20,552 bases of DNA from Betaproteobacteria bacterium UBA7395 (GCA_002470165.1 DKNF01000130.1:1-20552); one strand, 5' to 3'; counted from the stretch's first letter, positions 6,278 through 15,013 are shown. Numbers and translations: made by a program. Notes: a model not told the origin generated them from the sequence alone.

Positions 6278-7276
6278 ATGAAACATACCATTCTGTCGAC
6301 AGCCGTCGCCCTGGTATCCGGCATCGCCATTCAGTCCGCTGCACTGGCTGCTGCCGACGAACCGATCCAGCCGATCAAGCCGCCGGCAAGCATCAACATC
6401 GGCATGGTCGAACTGGGCAAGAAGCTCTATTTCGATCCGCGCCTGTCCAAGTCCGGGATCATGTCCTGCAACACCTGCCACAACCTGTCGATGGGCGGTA
6501 CCGACAACATCCCGACCTCGGTCGGTGACAAGTGGCAGCAAGGTCCGATCAACGCACCGACCGTACTCAACTCCAGCCTGAACCTGGCCCAGTTCTGGGA
6601 CGGCCGCGCAGCCGACCTCAAGGCCCAGGCCGGCGGCCCGATCGCCAACCCGGGCGAAATGGCCTTCACGCACACCCTGGCCATCAACGTCCTCGAATCG
6701 ATCCCGGCCTATGTCCGCGAGTTCAAGCTGGTCTTCGGCAAGGACAAGATCGACATCGACCAGGTCACCACCGCCATCGCCGAATTCGAAAAGACCCTGG
6801 TCACGCCGAATTCCCGCTTCGACCAGTGGCTGCTCGGCAACAAGACTGCGCTGACCAAGGAAGAACTGGAAGGCTACAAGCTGTTCAAGGATGTCGGTTG
6901 CATCGCCTGCCACAACGGCGAGGCCGTCGGCGGCAATTCCTTCCAGAAGATGGGCCTGGTCGAGCCGTACAAGGGCAACATGCCTGACGGTCGCGCTGCA
7001 GTGACCGGCAAGGATGCCGACCGCTTCAACTTCAAGGTCCCGACCCTGCGCAACGTCGAACTCACCTATCCGTACTTCCACGACGGTGCCGCCAACACGC
7101 TGACCGAAGCCGTCGACGTCATGGGCCGCCTGCAACTGGGCAAGAAGTTCACCAAGGACGAAAACGCCAAGATCGTCGCCTTCCTGAAGACCCTGACCGG
7201 CGACCAGCCGACCTTCATGCTGCCGATCCTGCCGCCGTCTTCGGATTCGACCCCGCGTCCGACGCCGTTCAACTGA
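6278..7276 (+). CDS. ccp: Dihaem cytochrome c peroxidase (periplasmic)
   Basis: A 332-residue precursor that reduces H2O2 to water using electrons from small c-type cytochromes or cupredoxins. A Sec signal peptide ends at about residue 24-25 (AALA). There are two haem c sites, CNTCH (64-68, peroxidatic low-potential haem) and CIACH (208-212, high-potential electron-entry haem). The catalytic glutamate lies in NPGEMAF. Length and motif order match bacterial CcpA. The distal histidine that caps the peroxidatic haem in resting Pseudomonas enzyme (SVGHGWQ) is aspartate here (SVGDKWQ, D84). SD GAGGGAG at 6264-6270 supports the start. The gene is monocistronic: an intrinsic terminator follows, and OxyR and FNR-type sites lie upstream. 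Haem attachment would depend on the ccm operon immediately downstream. Confidence 0.95.
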   Translation: MKHTILSTAVALVSGIAIQSAALAAADEPIQPIKPPASINIGMVELGKKLYFDPRLSKSGIMSCNTCHNLSMGGTDNIPTSVGDKWQQGPINAPTVLNSSLNLAQFWDGRAADLKAQAGGPIANPGEMAFTHTLAINVLESIPAYVREFKLVFGKDKIDIDQVTTAIAEFEKTLVTPNSRFDQWLLGNKTALTKEELEGYKLFKDVGCIACHNGEAVGGNSFQKMGLVEPYKGNMPDGRAAVTGKDADRFNFKVPTLRNVELTYPYFHDGAANTLTEAVDVMGRLQLGKKFTKDENAKIVAFLKTLTGDQPTFMLPILPPSSDSTPRPTPFN

Positions 7277-7300
7277 CCGGTCGTCCTACCTCTCTATTTT

Positions 7301-7325
7301 CGGGGGCTTCGGCCCCCGTTTTTTT
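7301..7325 (+). terminator. Intrinsic terminator of the peroxidase gene
   Basis: A 7-bp GC-rich stem (7301-7307 with 7312-7318) is capped by a TTCG tetraloop closed by C-G, an unusually stable loop, followed by seven T residues (7319-7325). It separates the peroxidase gene from the ccm operon. Confidence 0.93.
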
Positions 7326-7400
7326 CCTGTTTGATTCACCTCAATCTGTCGGTACACTTGCGCGTCCATAATCTGCACCTGATTTTCCCGGGTATCCAAC

Positions 7401-8015
7401 ATGCTGGAAGCTGACAATCTGGAATGCGTGCGCGGCGAGCGCCGCCTGTTCTCAGGCCTCGGCTTCACGCTGGACGCAGGCGAACTCATTTACCTGCAGG
7501 GCCGCAACGGCGCCGGCAAGACCAGCCTGCTGCGCATGCTGATCGGGCTGCTGCCCCCGGAAACCGGCGAAATCCGCTGGCACGGCAAACCCATCCGCAA
7601 GCAGGCCGATGAGTACCACGCCGCCCTTTGTTACCTCGGCCACCTGAACGCCATCAAGGAAGAATTGACGCCGCTCGAGAACCTGCTCGCCGCCGCCCGC
7701 CTGGCCGGCGAAGCCTTGTCCGAGGACAATGCCATCGACGCGCTCGAACAGGTCGGTCTCGCCGGGCGCGAGGACCTGGCCTGCAAATACCTGTCGCAAG
7801 GCCAGAAACGCCGGGTGGCACTGGCCCGCCTGGTGATCGACCGGCGGCCGCTGTGGATCCTCGACGAACCCTTCGTCGCCCTCGACGTCGCCGCCGTCGA
7901 CTGGCTGGCCGGCATCATCTCCGGCCACCTGCAACGCGGCGGCATGGCCGTGATGACCACCCACCAGCCGGTTGCCATTCCCGCCGGCACGGTCCGCGAA
8001 CTACGCATCGGCTGA
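7401..8015 (+). CDS. ccmA: CcmA, ATPase of the haem-handling ABC complex
   Basis: A 204-residue cytoplasmic ABC ATPase, first gene of the System I cytochrome c maturation operon. With CcmB, C and D it uses ATP hydrolysis to release holo-CcmE from CcmC. Walker A is GRNGAGKT (34-41), the ABC signature LSQGQ (131-135), Walker B LWILDEP (151-157) and the switch histidine lies in TTHQP. Length matches family members, which are short because they lack accessory domains. No strong Shine-Dalgarno precedes the ATG; ATG 7401 is the first start giving the full N-terminal strand. A CATAAT at 7367-7372 could be the -10 of the operon promoter, but I see no convincing -35. Confidence 0.95.
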   Translation: MLEADNLECVRGERRLFSGLGFTLDAGELIYLQGRNGAGKTSLLRMLIGLLPPETGEIRWHGKPIRKQADEYHAALCYLGHLNAIKEELTPLENLLAAARLAGEALSEDNAIDALEQVGLAGREDLACKYLSQGQKRRVALARLVIDRRPLWILDEPFVALDVAAVDWLAGIISGHLQRGGMAVMTTHQPVAIPAGTVRELRIG

Positions 8016-8026
8016 GAACGGAATCC

Positions 8027-8695
8027 ATGTCCAACATCGTCTTCTCCGTCATTGCCCGCGACCTGAAACTGGCCATGCGCCGCCAGGCCGACATCGTCTC
8101 GGCGCTGTTCTTCTTCATCATCGTCGTCAGCCTGTTCCCGCTCGGCATCGGCCCCGAACTCGACCTGCTGCGCCAGCTCGCCCCCGGCGTGCTATGGGTC
8201 GCGGCATTGCTGGCAACCATGCTGTCGCTGCCCCGGCTGTTCGCCGACGATCATCGCGACGGCACACTCGAACAACTGGCGCTCTCGCCACATCCGCTTG
8301 GCCTGGTGGTTACCGGGAAAGTAATCGCTCACTGGCTGGTTTCCGGCCTGCCGCTGGCCCTGATCGCGCCCGTCCTCGGTATCCAGTTCGACCTTTCCGG
8401 CGAAGCCCTGCTCGTGCTCACCGGCGCCATCCTGCTCGGCACGCCGGCGCTGTCCGGCATCGGCGCCATCGGCGCAGCGCTGACGCTGGGCCTGCGCGGC
8501 GGCGGTGTACTTTTGTCCTTACTTGTTCTCCCGCTCTACATTCCGGTGCTAATATTCGGGGCTGGCGCAGTTGACGCGACGGTGTCCGGTCTCGGGGGGG
8601 AAGGACATCTATCACTGCTCGCTGCAATGACCATCGCTGCAATCGGTTTCGCCCCCTGGGCGTCGGCTGCGGCCCTGAAGATCGCCCTCGAATGA
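8027..8695 (+). CDS. ccmB: CcmB, membrane subunit of the haem-handling ABC complex
   Basis: A 222-residue inner-membrane protein with about six hydrophobic segments, the permease partner of CcmA. The N-terminal region with ARDLKLAMRR, the FPLG segment after the first helix and FADDHRDGTLEQL in the first cytoplasmic loop are typical of CcmB. It starts 11 nt after the ccmA stop, and its stop overlaps the ccmC start (ATGA). The 3' third (about 8503-8645) uses TTA, CTA, ATA, TCA, GGG and GGA codons that are scarce elsewhere in the window. The reading frame and hydrophobic pattern stay intact there. Confidence 0.94.
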   Translation: MSNIVFSVIARDLKLAMRRQADIVSALFFFIIVVSLFPLGIGPELDLLRQLAPGVLWVAALLATMLSLPRLFADDHRDGTLEQLALSPHPLGLVVTGKVIAHWLVSGLPLALIAPVLGIQFDLSGEALLVLTGAILLGTPALSGIGAIGAALTLGLRGGGVLLSLLVLPLYIPVLIFGAGAVDATVSGLGGEGHLSLLAAMTIAAIGFAPWASAAALKIALE

Positions 8696-9438
8696 ACGAC
8701 CGCTTCAACCTCTACCGCTTCTCGTCTCCGGCCACCTTCTACCCGCTGGCCGGGAAAATGATCCCCTGGTTCATCGCCGCCGGCACCCTGTTCGGGCTGG
8801 CCGGCCTGTACATCGGCATGCTCGTCGCGCCGACCGACTTCCAGCAGGGCGAGGGCTACCGGATCATCTTCGTGCATGTCCCGACCTCATGGATGAGCAT
8901 GTTCATCTATCTGGTGATGGCCTTCTGGGCCGCCATCGGGCTGGCCTTCAACACCCGCCTGTCGGGCATGATGGCGCAGGCCCTGGCCCCGACCGGCGCG
9001 CTGATGGCCTTCCTCTCGCTATGGACCGGCGCGCTGTGGGGCAAGCCGATGTGGGGCACCTGGTGGGTCTGGGATGCCCGCCTGACTTCGGAACTGATCC
9101 TGCTCTTCCTCTACATCGGCTACATGGCGCTGGTCGTCGCCATCGACGACGCCCGCCGCGCCGACAAGGCCGGCGGCATCCTGCTGCTGGTCGGCGTGGT
9201 CAATATTCCCATCATCTATTTCTCGGTGAAGTGGTGGAACACCCTGCACCAAGGCTCCAGCGTCAACCTGACCAAGTCGTCGATGGCCGAAATCATGCTC
9301 TGGGGCATGTTGCTGATGGCCCTGGCCTTCTGGATGTATTCGATCGCCGTGGCCCTGGCCCGGGTGCGCACCATCATTCTTGAACGGGAGTGCCATACCG
9401 ACTGGGTCCGGGCCGAACTGACGGGAGGCAAGGCATGA
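8692..9438 (+). CDS. ccmC: CcmC, haem exporter/attachment protein to CcmE
   Basis: A 248-residue polytopic membrane protein of the haem-handling (WWD) family. It presents haem to CcmE in the periplasm. The WWD motif is WWVWD (124-128) in a periplasmic loop, and the axial haem histidines are H62 (FVHVP) and H186 (TLHQG). Their 124-residue spacing equals that of E. coli H60 and H184. It overlaps ccmB and ccmD by 4 and 4 nt. Confidence 0.97.
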   Translation: MNDRFNLYRFSSPATFYPLAGKMIPWFIAAGTLFGLAGLYIGMLVAPTDFQQGEGYRIIFVHVPTSWMSMFIYLVMAFWAAIGLAFNTRLSGMMAQALAPTGALMAFLSLWTGALWGKPMWGTWWVWDARLTSELILLFLYIGYMALVVAIDDARRADKAGGILLLVGVVNIPIIYFSVKWWNTLHQGSSVNLTKSSMAEIMLWGMLLMALAFWMYSIAVALARVRTIILERECHTDWVRAELTGGKA

Positions 9439-9623
9439 TCCACTGGAACAGTTTTTCCGATTTCCTCGCCATGGGTGGTTACGGGCTCTACGTCTGGGGC
9501 TCCTTTGGCGTTACGGCACTGATCATGGTGATCGAACCGATCGCCGTCGCGCGCCAGCGCAAGACCACCGTCGCCCGTCTGAAGCGCCAGTTGCGCGCAG
9601 AATCCCGGAGTACCGAAGCATGA
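9435..9623 (+). CDS. ccmD: CcmD, small membrane subunit of the CcmABCD complex
   Basis: A 62-residue protein with one transmembrane helix ([19 protein letters not shown]) and a basic cytoplasmic tail. It is needed to release holo-CcmE from CcmABC. The ATG at 9435 is preferred over an upstream in-frame start inside ccmC (9390): it has GGGAGG close upstream, overlaps the ccmC stop as ATGA and gives the normal family length. Confidence 0.92.
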   Translation: MIHWNSFSDFLAMGGYGLYVWGSFGVTALIMVIEPIAVARQRKTTVARLKRQLRAESRSTEA

Positions 9624-10108
9624 AGTCACGCCACAAGAAACTCGCCCTGATCGGCGGGGCGATCGCGCTCGTCGGCATCATCGCCGCGCTGGTGCTGAAC
9701 GCCCTGAACAGCAACATCGCGCTGTACATCTCGCCGACTGACGTCGCCCAGGGTAAAGCCCCGCAGGAGAAGCTGTTCCGCATCGGCGGGCTGGTCAAGG
9801 AAGGCAGCATCCAGCGCCAGGCCGACGGCGTGACCATCCGCTTCGCCATCACCGATTCGGAATCCGACATCACGGTCGACTACGTCGGCATCCTTCCCGA
9901 CCTGTTCATGGAAGGCAAGGGCGCCGTCGCCCAGGGCCGCCTGCTGCCGGATGGCACGTTCAAGGCCCAGGAAGTGCTGGCCAAGCACGACGAAAACTAC
10001 ATGCCGCCGGAAGCCGCCAAGGCGCTCAACGACGCCCATGTCCGCGGCGTCCAACGTCAGGCCGAAGAAGAAGCGGCCAAGGCAGCACAACCGAAAGCGA
10101 GCTACTGA
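9620..10108 (+). CDS. ccmE: CcmE, periplasmic haem chaperone
   Basis: A 162-residue protein with a single N-terminal membrane anchor (about residues 9-29) and a periplasmic OB-fold. Haem is bound covalently to H123 in the motif HDENYMPPE, with Y127 at the conserved +4 position (E. coli H130 and Y134). It hands haem from CcmC to the CcmF/H ligase. The start overlaps the ccmD stop by 4 nt. Confidence 0.97.
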   Translation: MKSRHKKLALIGGAIALVGIIAALVLNALNSNIALYISPTDVAQGKAPQEKLFRIGGLVKEGSIQRQADGVTIRFAITDSESDITVDYVGILPDLFMEGKGAVAQGRLLPDGTFKAQEVLAKHDENYMPPEAAKALNDAHVRGVQRQAEEEAAKAAQPKASY

Positions 10109-10110
10109 GC

Positions 10111-12081
10111 ATGATTCCCGAACTTGGCCATTTCGCCCTGATCTTCTCCGCCATCGTCGCCCTGCTGCTCGGCACCCTGCCGCTGATCGGCGCCCATCAG
10201 GGCCGGCCGGCCTGGATTGCGCTGGCCCGCCCGGCCACCGACGTATTCGCGCTGCTGGTCACCTTCTCCTTCCTGTGCCTGACCTGGGCTTTCGTCGCCA
10301 ACGACTTCTCGGTGGTCTATGTCGCCCAGCATTCGAATACCCTGCTGCCGATCGAGTACCGCATCTCGGCCGTCTGGGGCGGCCATGAAGGCTCGCTGCT
10401 GCTGTGGATGCTGATGATGTCCTGGTGGGCCCTGGCGGTCCGTCTGTTCTCCAAGCAACTGCCGGAGGTCATGCTGGCCCGCGTGCTCGGTACGCTCGGC
10501 CTGGTCTGTTTCGGCTTCCTGCTGTTCATCCTGTTCACCTCCAATCCCTTCGAACGCCTGCTGCCCGGCGTGGCCGAAGGACGCGACCTCAACCCGCTGC
10601 TGCAGGATCCCGGCCTGATCATCCACCCGCCGCTGCTGTACATGGGTTACGTCGGCTTCTCGGTCGCCTACGCCTTCGCCATCGCCGCACTGCTCTCGGG
10701 CAAGCTCGACGCCGCCTGGGCGCGCTGGTCGCGGCCATGGACGACGGCCGCCTGGGTGTTCCTGACCCTGGGTATCGCCATGGGTTCGTGGTGGGCCTAT
10801 TACGAACTGGGCTGGGGCGGCTGGTGGTTCTGGGATCCGGTCGAAAACGCCTCGTTCATGCCCTGGCTGATCGGAACCGCGCTGATGCACTCGCTGGCGG
10901 CCACCGAAAAGCGCGGCAGCTTCAAGAACTGGACGGTGTTGCTGGCCATTTCCGCCTTCTCGCTGTCGCTGCTCGGCACCTTCCTGGTCCGTTCCGGCGT
11001 GCTGACCTCGGTGCATGCCTTCGCCACCGACCCGACCCGCGGCATCTTCATCCTGATCTTCCTGGTCGCCGTCGTCGGCACCTCGCTCGCCCTGTTCGCT
11101 TGGCGCGCGCCGTCGGTCGGCCTGGGCGGCAAGTTCGGCCTGGTCTCCCGCGAATCGCTGCTGCTGACCAACAACGTCCTGCTCGTCGTTTCCTGCGCCA
11201 CCGTCCTGCTCGGCACACTCTACCCGCTGCTGATCGACGCGCTCGGCCTGGGCAAGATTTCGGTCGGCCCGCCGTACTTCGATGCGGTCTTCGTCCCGGT
11301 CATGGTCCCGGTCCTCTTCCTGATGGGGATCGCGCCCTTCGCCCGCTGGAAGGAAGCCTCGCTGCCGGAAATCCAGCGTGCGGTACGCTGGGCGCTGGGC
11401 GCCGCCGCCATTGTCGCCATCGCCCTGCCGCTGATTTACGGCGAATGGAAGACCCTGACCGCGCTCGGCATCCTGCTCGCTGCCTGGATCCTGTTCACCG
11501 CCGGCTTGAATTTCTTCCAGCGGGTCAGCGCCACCCGCGGCGAGCGCAGCCTGCTCGCTTCGGTCTTCAGCCAGCCGGCCAGCTTCACCGGCATGCATCT
11601 GGCACACATCGGTGTCGCCGTCTTCGTCGTCGGTGTCGCCATGGTCTCGTCCTATGAGGAGGAAAAGGACGTCAAGATGGCGCCGGGTGAAACCGTCGAG
11701 GTCAGCGGCTACAGCTTCACCTTCAACGGCGTGCAGGCGGTCCAGGGGCCGAATTACCAGGCCGCGCAAGGCGAATTCGACCTGTCCATGGACGGCCGCT
11801 TCATCCGCAAGCTGAACCCGGAAAAGCGCAACTACTTCTCGTCGTCGATGCCGATGACCGAAGCCGCCATCGATGCCGGCCTGTGGCGCGACGTCTACGT
11901 CTCGCTGGGTGAGCCGATCAACCCCGACCAACCGGAAGGCGAATGGGCCGTCCGCGTCTATTACAAACCCTTCGTCGACTGGATCTGGGGCGGCTGCGTG
12001 ATCATGTCGCTGGGCGGCCTGATCGCCATGTTCGACCGTCGTTATCGCAGCCGGCGCAAGGCGGGAGGCAAGCAGGCATGA
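10111..12081 (+). CDS. ccmF: CcmF, cytochrome c haem lyase core subunit
   Basis: A 656-residue, heavily hydrophobic inner-membrane protein that receives haem from CcmE and ligates it to apocytochrome CXXCH thiols. It contains the early WGGHEGS motif (89-95) and the periplasmic WWD domain (GWGGWWFWDPVENASFMPW, with WWFWD at 238-242). Length is normal for CcmF. It begins 2 nt after the ccmE stop and overlaps ccmG by 4 nt. Confidence 0.97.
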   Translation: MIPELGHFALIFSAIVALLLGTLPLIGAHQGRPAWIALARPATDVFALLVTFSFLCLTWAFVANDFSVVYVAQHSNTLLPIEYRISAVWGGHEGSLLLWMLMMSWWALAVRLFSKQLPEVMLARVLGTLGLVCFGFLLFILFTSNPFERLLPGVAEGRDLNPLLQDPGLIIHPPLLYMGYVGFSVAYAFAIAALLSGKLDAAWARWSRPWTTAAWVFLTLGIAMGSWWAYYELGWGGWWFWDPVENASFMPWLIGTALMHSLAATEKRGSFKNWTVLLAISAFSLSLLGTFLVRSGVLTSVHAFATDPTRGIFILIFLVAVVGTSLALFAWRAPSVGLGGKFGLVSRESLLLTNNVLLVVSCATVLLGTLYPLLIDALGLGKISVGPPYFDAVFVPVMVPVLFLMGIAPFARWKEASLPEIQRAVRWALGAAAIVAIALPLIYGEWKTLTALGILLAAWILFTAGLNFFQRVSATRGERSLLASVFSQPASFTGMHLAHIGVAVFVVGVAMVSSYEEEKDVKMAPGETVEVSGYSFTFNGVQAVQGPNYQAAQGEFDLSMDGRFIRKLNPEKRNYFSSSMPMTEAAIDAGLWRDVYVSLGEPINPDQPEGEWAVRVYYKPFVDWIWGGCVIMSLGGLIAMFDRRYRSRRKAGGKQA

Positions 12082-12665
12082 ATCGTTATTTCTGGGTACT
12101 CGGTGCCTTCATCGCACTGGTCGTGCTGCTCGCCGTCGGCCTCAGCCTCAACCCCCGCGAAGTGCCGTCGCCGCTGGTCGGCAAGCCGGCACCGGCATTC
12201 CGCCTGGCCGTGCTTGGCCAGGATGGCCAGACCATGGGCCCGGAAGACCTCAAGGGCAAGGTCTGGCTGCTCAACGTGTGGGCCTCATGGTGCGTCTCCT
12301 GCCGCCAGGAACACCCGGTGCTGGTCGACTTCGCCCGGCGCGGCAACGGCACGCCGATCGTCGGCCTGAATTACAAGGAACTGCGCGGCGACGGCGCCAT
12401 CGACATGCGCCGCGTTCCGGCCGAACAGGAAGTGCCGCTCGCCCTGGAACGTGCCAGCGGCTGGCTGAAGACGCACGGCGACCCCTACCTGCTGACGGTC
12501 ATGGACATCGACGGCCGGGTCGGTATCGACTACGGCGTCTATGGCGTGCCGGAAACCTATGTCATCGACAAGACCGGAATCATCCGCATGAAGCATACCG
12601 GACCGGTCAGTCCGCAGATCCTCAACGACAAGATCCTGCCCCTGGTCGCGGAGCTGAACAAATGA
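12078..12665 (+). CDS. ccmG: CcmG/DsbE, thiol-disulfide oxidoreductase for cytochrome c maturation
   Basis: A 195-residue, membrane-anchored thioredoxin-fold protein. An N-terminal helix (about 5-25) is followed by a periplasmic domain with active site WCVSC (C72, C75) and the cis-proline region GVPETY. It keeps the haem-binding cysteines of apocytochromes, or CcmH, reduced. Its SD GGGAGG lies in the ccmF 3' end. The start overlaps the ccmF stop and the stop overlaps the ccmH start. Confidence 0.95.
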   Translation: MNRYFWVLGAFIALVVLLAVGLSLNPREVPSPLVGKPAPAFRLAVLGQDGQTMGPEDLKGKVWLLNVWASWCVSCRQEHPVLVDFARRGNGTPIVGLNYKELRGDGAIDMRRVPAEQEVPLALERASGWLKTHGDPYLLTVMDIDGRVGIDYGVYGVPETYVIDKTGIIRMKHTGPVSPQILNDKILPLVAELNK

Positions 12666-13144
12666 AGCCTTTCCTTTCCAGCCTCTTTCTGGTCCTCGGC
12701 CTGATCGCCGGACCGGCCTTTGCTTCTGCCACCAACGAAGCGGCACTGGCCGAAGACCCGGTTGCGGAGAAGCGCCTGCAGGAACTGTCCAAGGAACTGC
12801 GTTGCCTGGTCTGCCAGAACGAGACGATTGCCGATTCCAATGCCGAGTTGGCCGTCGACCTGCGTCGCGAAATCCGCGGCATGATCCGCGACGGACGCTC
12901 CGACAACGAAATCCTCGATTTCATGGTCACCCGCTACGGCGACTTCGTGCTCTACCGGCCGCCGGTCAAAGGCATCACGCTGCTGCTCTGGATCGGCCCG
13001 CTGGCGCTGCTGCTGATCGGCATCCTCGCCATGCGCAGCTATCTGAAACGTCGCAGCACCCAGGTGGCCAACGCCAGCCGTCCGCTCTCTGCCGATGAAA
13101 CCCGGCGTGCGGAAACCCTGCTCAAGGAAATGAACGACAAATGA
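12662..13144 (+). CDS. ccmH: CcmH (CcmL-type), thiol-reductase subunit of the haem lyase
   Basis: A 160-residue protein with a signal peptide ending near AFAS, a periplasmic helical domain with the redox motif LRCLVC (46-51; C48 and C51), and a C-terminal transmembrane helix (GITLLLWIGPLALLLIGILA). It binds apocytochrome with CcmF and CcmG. The length fits the short form found when CcmI is a separate protein; E. coli fuses the two. Confidence 0.95.
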   Translation: MKPFLSSLFLVLGLIAGPAFASATNEAALAEDPVAEKRLQELSKELRCLVCQNETIADSNAELAVDLRREIRGMIRDGRSDNEILDFMVTRYGDFVLYRPPVKGITLLLWIGPLALLLIGILAMRSYLKRRSTQVANASRPLSADETRRAETLLKEMNDK

Positions 13145-13980
13145 CCCAGTTCGCCATCTACGCTGCCCTGGTCGTCTTCGCGGCCCTTGTGCTGCTACTG
13201 CCCGTGCTCTGGTTCGGCAAGCGCAACAAAGCCACCGCCGCCGACCGCAAGGAGGCCAATCTGGCCATCTTCCGCGACCAGCTTGCCGACCTTGAGCGCG
13301 AATTCAAGGAAGAAGTCATCTCGCAGGAGGAGTTCGAACAGGCGCACACCGAATTGAAGCGACGCCTGCTCGAGGAAGTCGATGGGGAAACCGACGACCG
13401 GGCGGCAGCCTGGCGCCCGACCAGCCGGCCGACGGCCGTTGCGCTGCTTCTGCTGCTACCCCTGGCGGCCATTCTCGGCTATCTGTTGCTGGGCAACCCG
13501 AAGGCACTGGACCCGGCCAATACCGCGCCGCAGAAGCAGATGACCGCGGACGACATCAATGCCATGGTAGCCAGACTGGCGGCCCGCATGGAAACCAACC
13601 CGGACGACCTGAACGGTTGGGCCATGCTCGGTCGTTCGTACAAGATGCTGGGCCGTTACGACGAGGCCGTGGCCGCCTACGGCAAAGCCGAGACCCTGAT
13701 CGATCAGGATCCGGAACTGCTCGCCAGCTATGCGGAAACCCTGGCCATGGCCAGCGGCAAGGGCCTGACCGGCAAGGCCAAGGAACAGATCGACAAGGCC
13801 CTCAAACTCGATCCCAAGCACGCCCACACCCTATTCCTGGCCGGCGCCGCCGCCATGGAAGCGGGCGATGCGAAAAACGCCATCGCCTACTGGGAAGCCC
13901 TGCTGCCTCAGGTCGAGCCGGGTTCCGAGCTGGACCAGATGCTGCGCGCCGGGATCGAGCAGATGAAACAGGCGAAGTGA
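13141..13980 (+). CDS. ccmI: CcmI, TPR apocytochrome c chaperone
   Basis: A 279-residue protein. An N-terminal helix, a cytoplasmic loop with a coiled-coil-like acidic segment (LADLEREFKEEVISQEEFEQ) and a second helix (about 99-119) are followed by a periplasmic domain of TPR repeats (e.g. GWAMLGRSYKMLGRYDEAVA). It captures the C-terminal helix of apocytochromes and delivers them to CcmF/H. It is the last ccm gene and overlaps ccmH by 4 nt. Confidence 0.92.
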   Translation: MTQFAIYAALVVFAALVLLLPVLWFGKRNKATAADRKEANLAIFRDQLADLEREFKEEVISQEEFEQAHTELKRRLLEEVDGETDDRAAAWRPTSRPTAVALLLLLPLAAILGYLLLGNPKALDPANTAPQKQMTADDINAMVARLAARMETNPDDLNGWAMLGRSYKMLGRYDEAVAAYGKAETLIDQDPELLASYAETLAMASGKGLTGKAKEQIDKALKLDPKHAHTLFLAGAAAMEAGDAKNAIAYWEALLPQVEPGSELDQMLRAGIEQMKQAK

Positions 13981-13997
13981 TGTCTCCGCGCCGGGAA

Positions 13998-14028
13998 GGC
14001 GGTATGCTTGCAAGAAAAGCTTACCGCC
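13998..14028 (+). other. Hairpin between ccmI and the DHH gene
   Basis: GGCGGTA (13998-14004) pairs with TACCGCC (14022-14028); inside, after a T-T mismatch, GCTT (14006-14009) pairs with AAGC (14017-14020) around a 7-nt loop. No T tract follows, so it is not a standard terminator. It may protect the ccm transcript 3' end or shape the leader of the next gene, whose SD lies 9 nt downstream of the stem. Confidence 0.5.
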
Positions 14029-14049
14029 CAAGCAACCGGAGACTCACGC

Positions 14050-14982
14050 ATGACCCAGGAAAAATTCCGCCTCGTCACCCGCAGCGACTTTGACGGCCTC
14101 GTCTGCGCCGTCCTGCTGAACGAACTCGACCTGATCGACGACATCAAGTTCGTTCACCCCAAGGACATGCAGGATGGCAAGGTGGACATCACCGGCCGCG
14201 ACATCACCACCAACCTGCCCTACGTCCCCGCGGCGCATCTGGCGTTCGACCACCACCTGTCGGAAACCATCCGCAACACCGGCGAGCGCAAGAACCACAT
14301 CATCCATCCGGAAGCCCCGTCGGCAGCCCGTGTCGTCTACGACTACTACGGCGGCAAGAAAGCCTTCCCGCGGATCAGCGACGCGATGATGGAAGCCGTC
14401 GACAAGGCCGACGCCGCCCAGTTCTCGCGCGAGGAAATCCTCGAACCCGCCGACTGGGTGCTGCTCAACTACCTGATGGACGCACGTACCGGCCTCGGCC
14501 GTTTCCGCGAATTCCGCATCAGCAACTACGCGCTGATGATGGACCTGATCAAGTACTGCCGCGATCACGATATCGCCGACATCCTGGCGCTCCCCGACGT
14601 GCGCGAACGCGTCGACCTGTACTTCGAGCATGCCGACAAGGCCAAGGAACAGATCCAGCGCTGCGCCAGGGTGTACGGCAACCTGGTCGTCCTCGACCTG
14701 CGCGACGAGGAAACGATCTACGCCACCAACCGTTTCACCATCTACGCCATGTTCCCGCAGACCAACATCTCGATCCACGTGATGTGGGGCATGCAGAAGC
14801 AGAACACGGTATTCGCCACCGGCAAATCCATCCTCGACCGCAGCAGCAAGACCAATGTCGGCGAACTGATGCTGCAGTACGGCGGCGGCGGCCATCAGGC
14901 GGCCGGCACCTGTCAGGTTGCCAACGACCAGGCAGAAACGACCTTGCAGGCCTTGATCGCCCGGATCAACGCCGACGGCTGA
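14050..14982 (+). CDS. DHH/DHHA1-family phosphoesterase
   Basis: A 310-residue cytoplasmic phosphohydrolase of the DHH superfamily (RecJ, nanoRNase, c-di-AMP phosphodiesterase, exopolyphosphatase-like). Metal-binding motifs are visible: DFDG (13-16), DHH (67-69), the VDKAD segment, and the substrate-binding DHHA1 motif GGGGHQAAG (278-286). The substrate is not determinable. Relatives are often labelled exopolyphosphatase-related by homology only. ATG 14050 has CGGAGA 8 nt upstream; an in-frame TTG at 14008 lies inside a hairpin loop and has no SD. It is 69 nt after ccmI on the same strand with no terminator between, so it may be co-transcribed. Confidence 0.9.
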   Translation: MTQEKFRLVTRSDFDGLVCAVLLNELDLIDDIKFVHPKDMQDGKVDITGRDITTNLPYVPAAHLAFDHHLSETIRNTGERKNHIIHPEAPSAARVVYDYYGGKKAFPRISDAMMEAVDKADAAQFSREEILEPADWVLLNYLMDARTGLGRFREFRISNYALMMDLIKYCRDHDIADILALPDVRERVDLYFEHADKAKEQIQRCARVYGNLVVLDLRDEETIYATNRFTIYAMFPQTNISIHVMWGMQKQNTVFATGKSILDRSSKTNVGELMLQYGGGGHQAAGTCQVANDQAETTLQALIARINADG

Positions 14983-14992
14983 ACCCCGTGCA

Positions 14993-15013
14993 TTGCGCCG
15001 AACGTCGGCGCAA
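14993..15013. repeat. Perfect inverted repeat 3' of the DHH gene
   Basis: TTGCGCCGA and TCGGCGCAA form a 9-bp perfect stem around a 3-nt loop, 10 nt after the DHH stop. No T tract follows on either strand. With the terminator just downstream, the plus-strand transcript would end in two stacked hairpins. Confidence 0.7.

Noticed and set aside
10102..11931. 609-codon minus-strand frame opposite ccmF
   Set aside because: The product is an Asp/Gln/Arg-rich string typical of the complement of a hydrophobic CTG/GCC-rich gene; ccmF is unambiguous on the plus strand.
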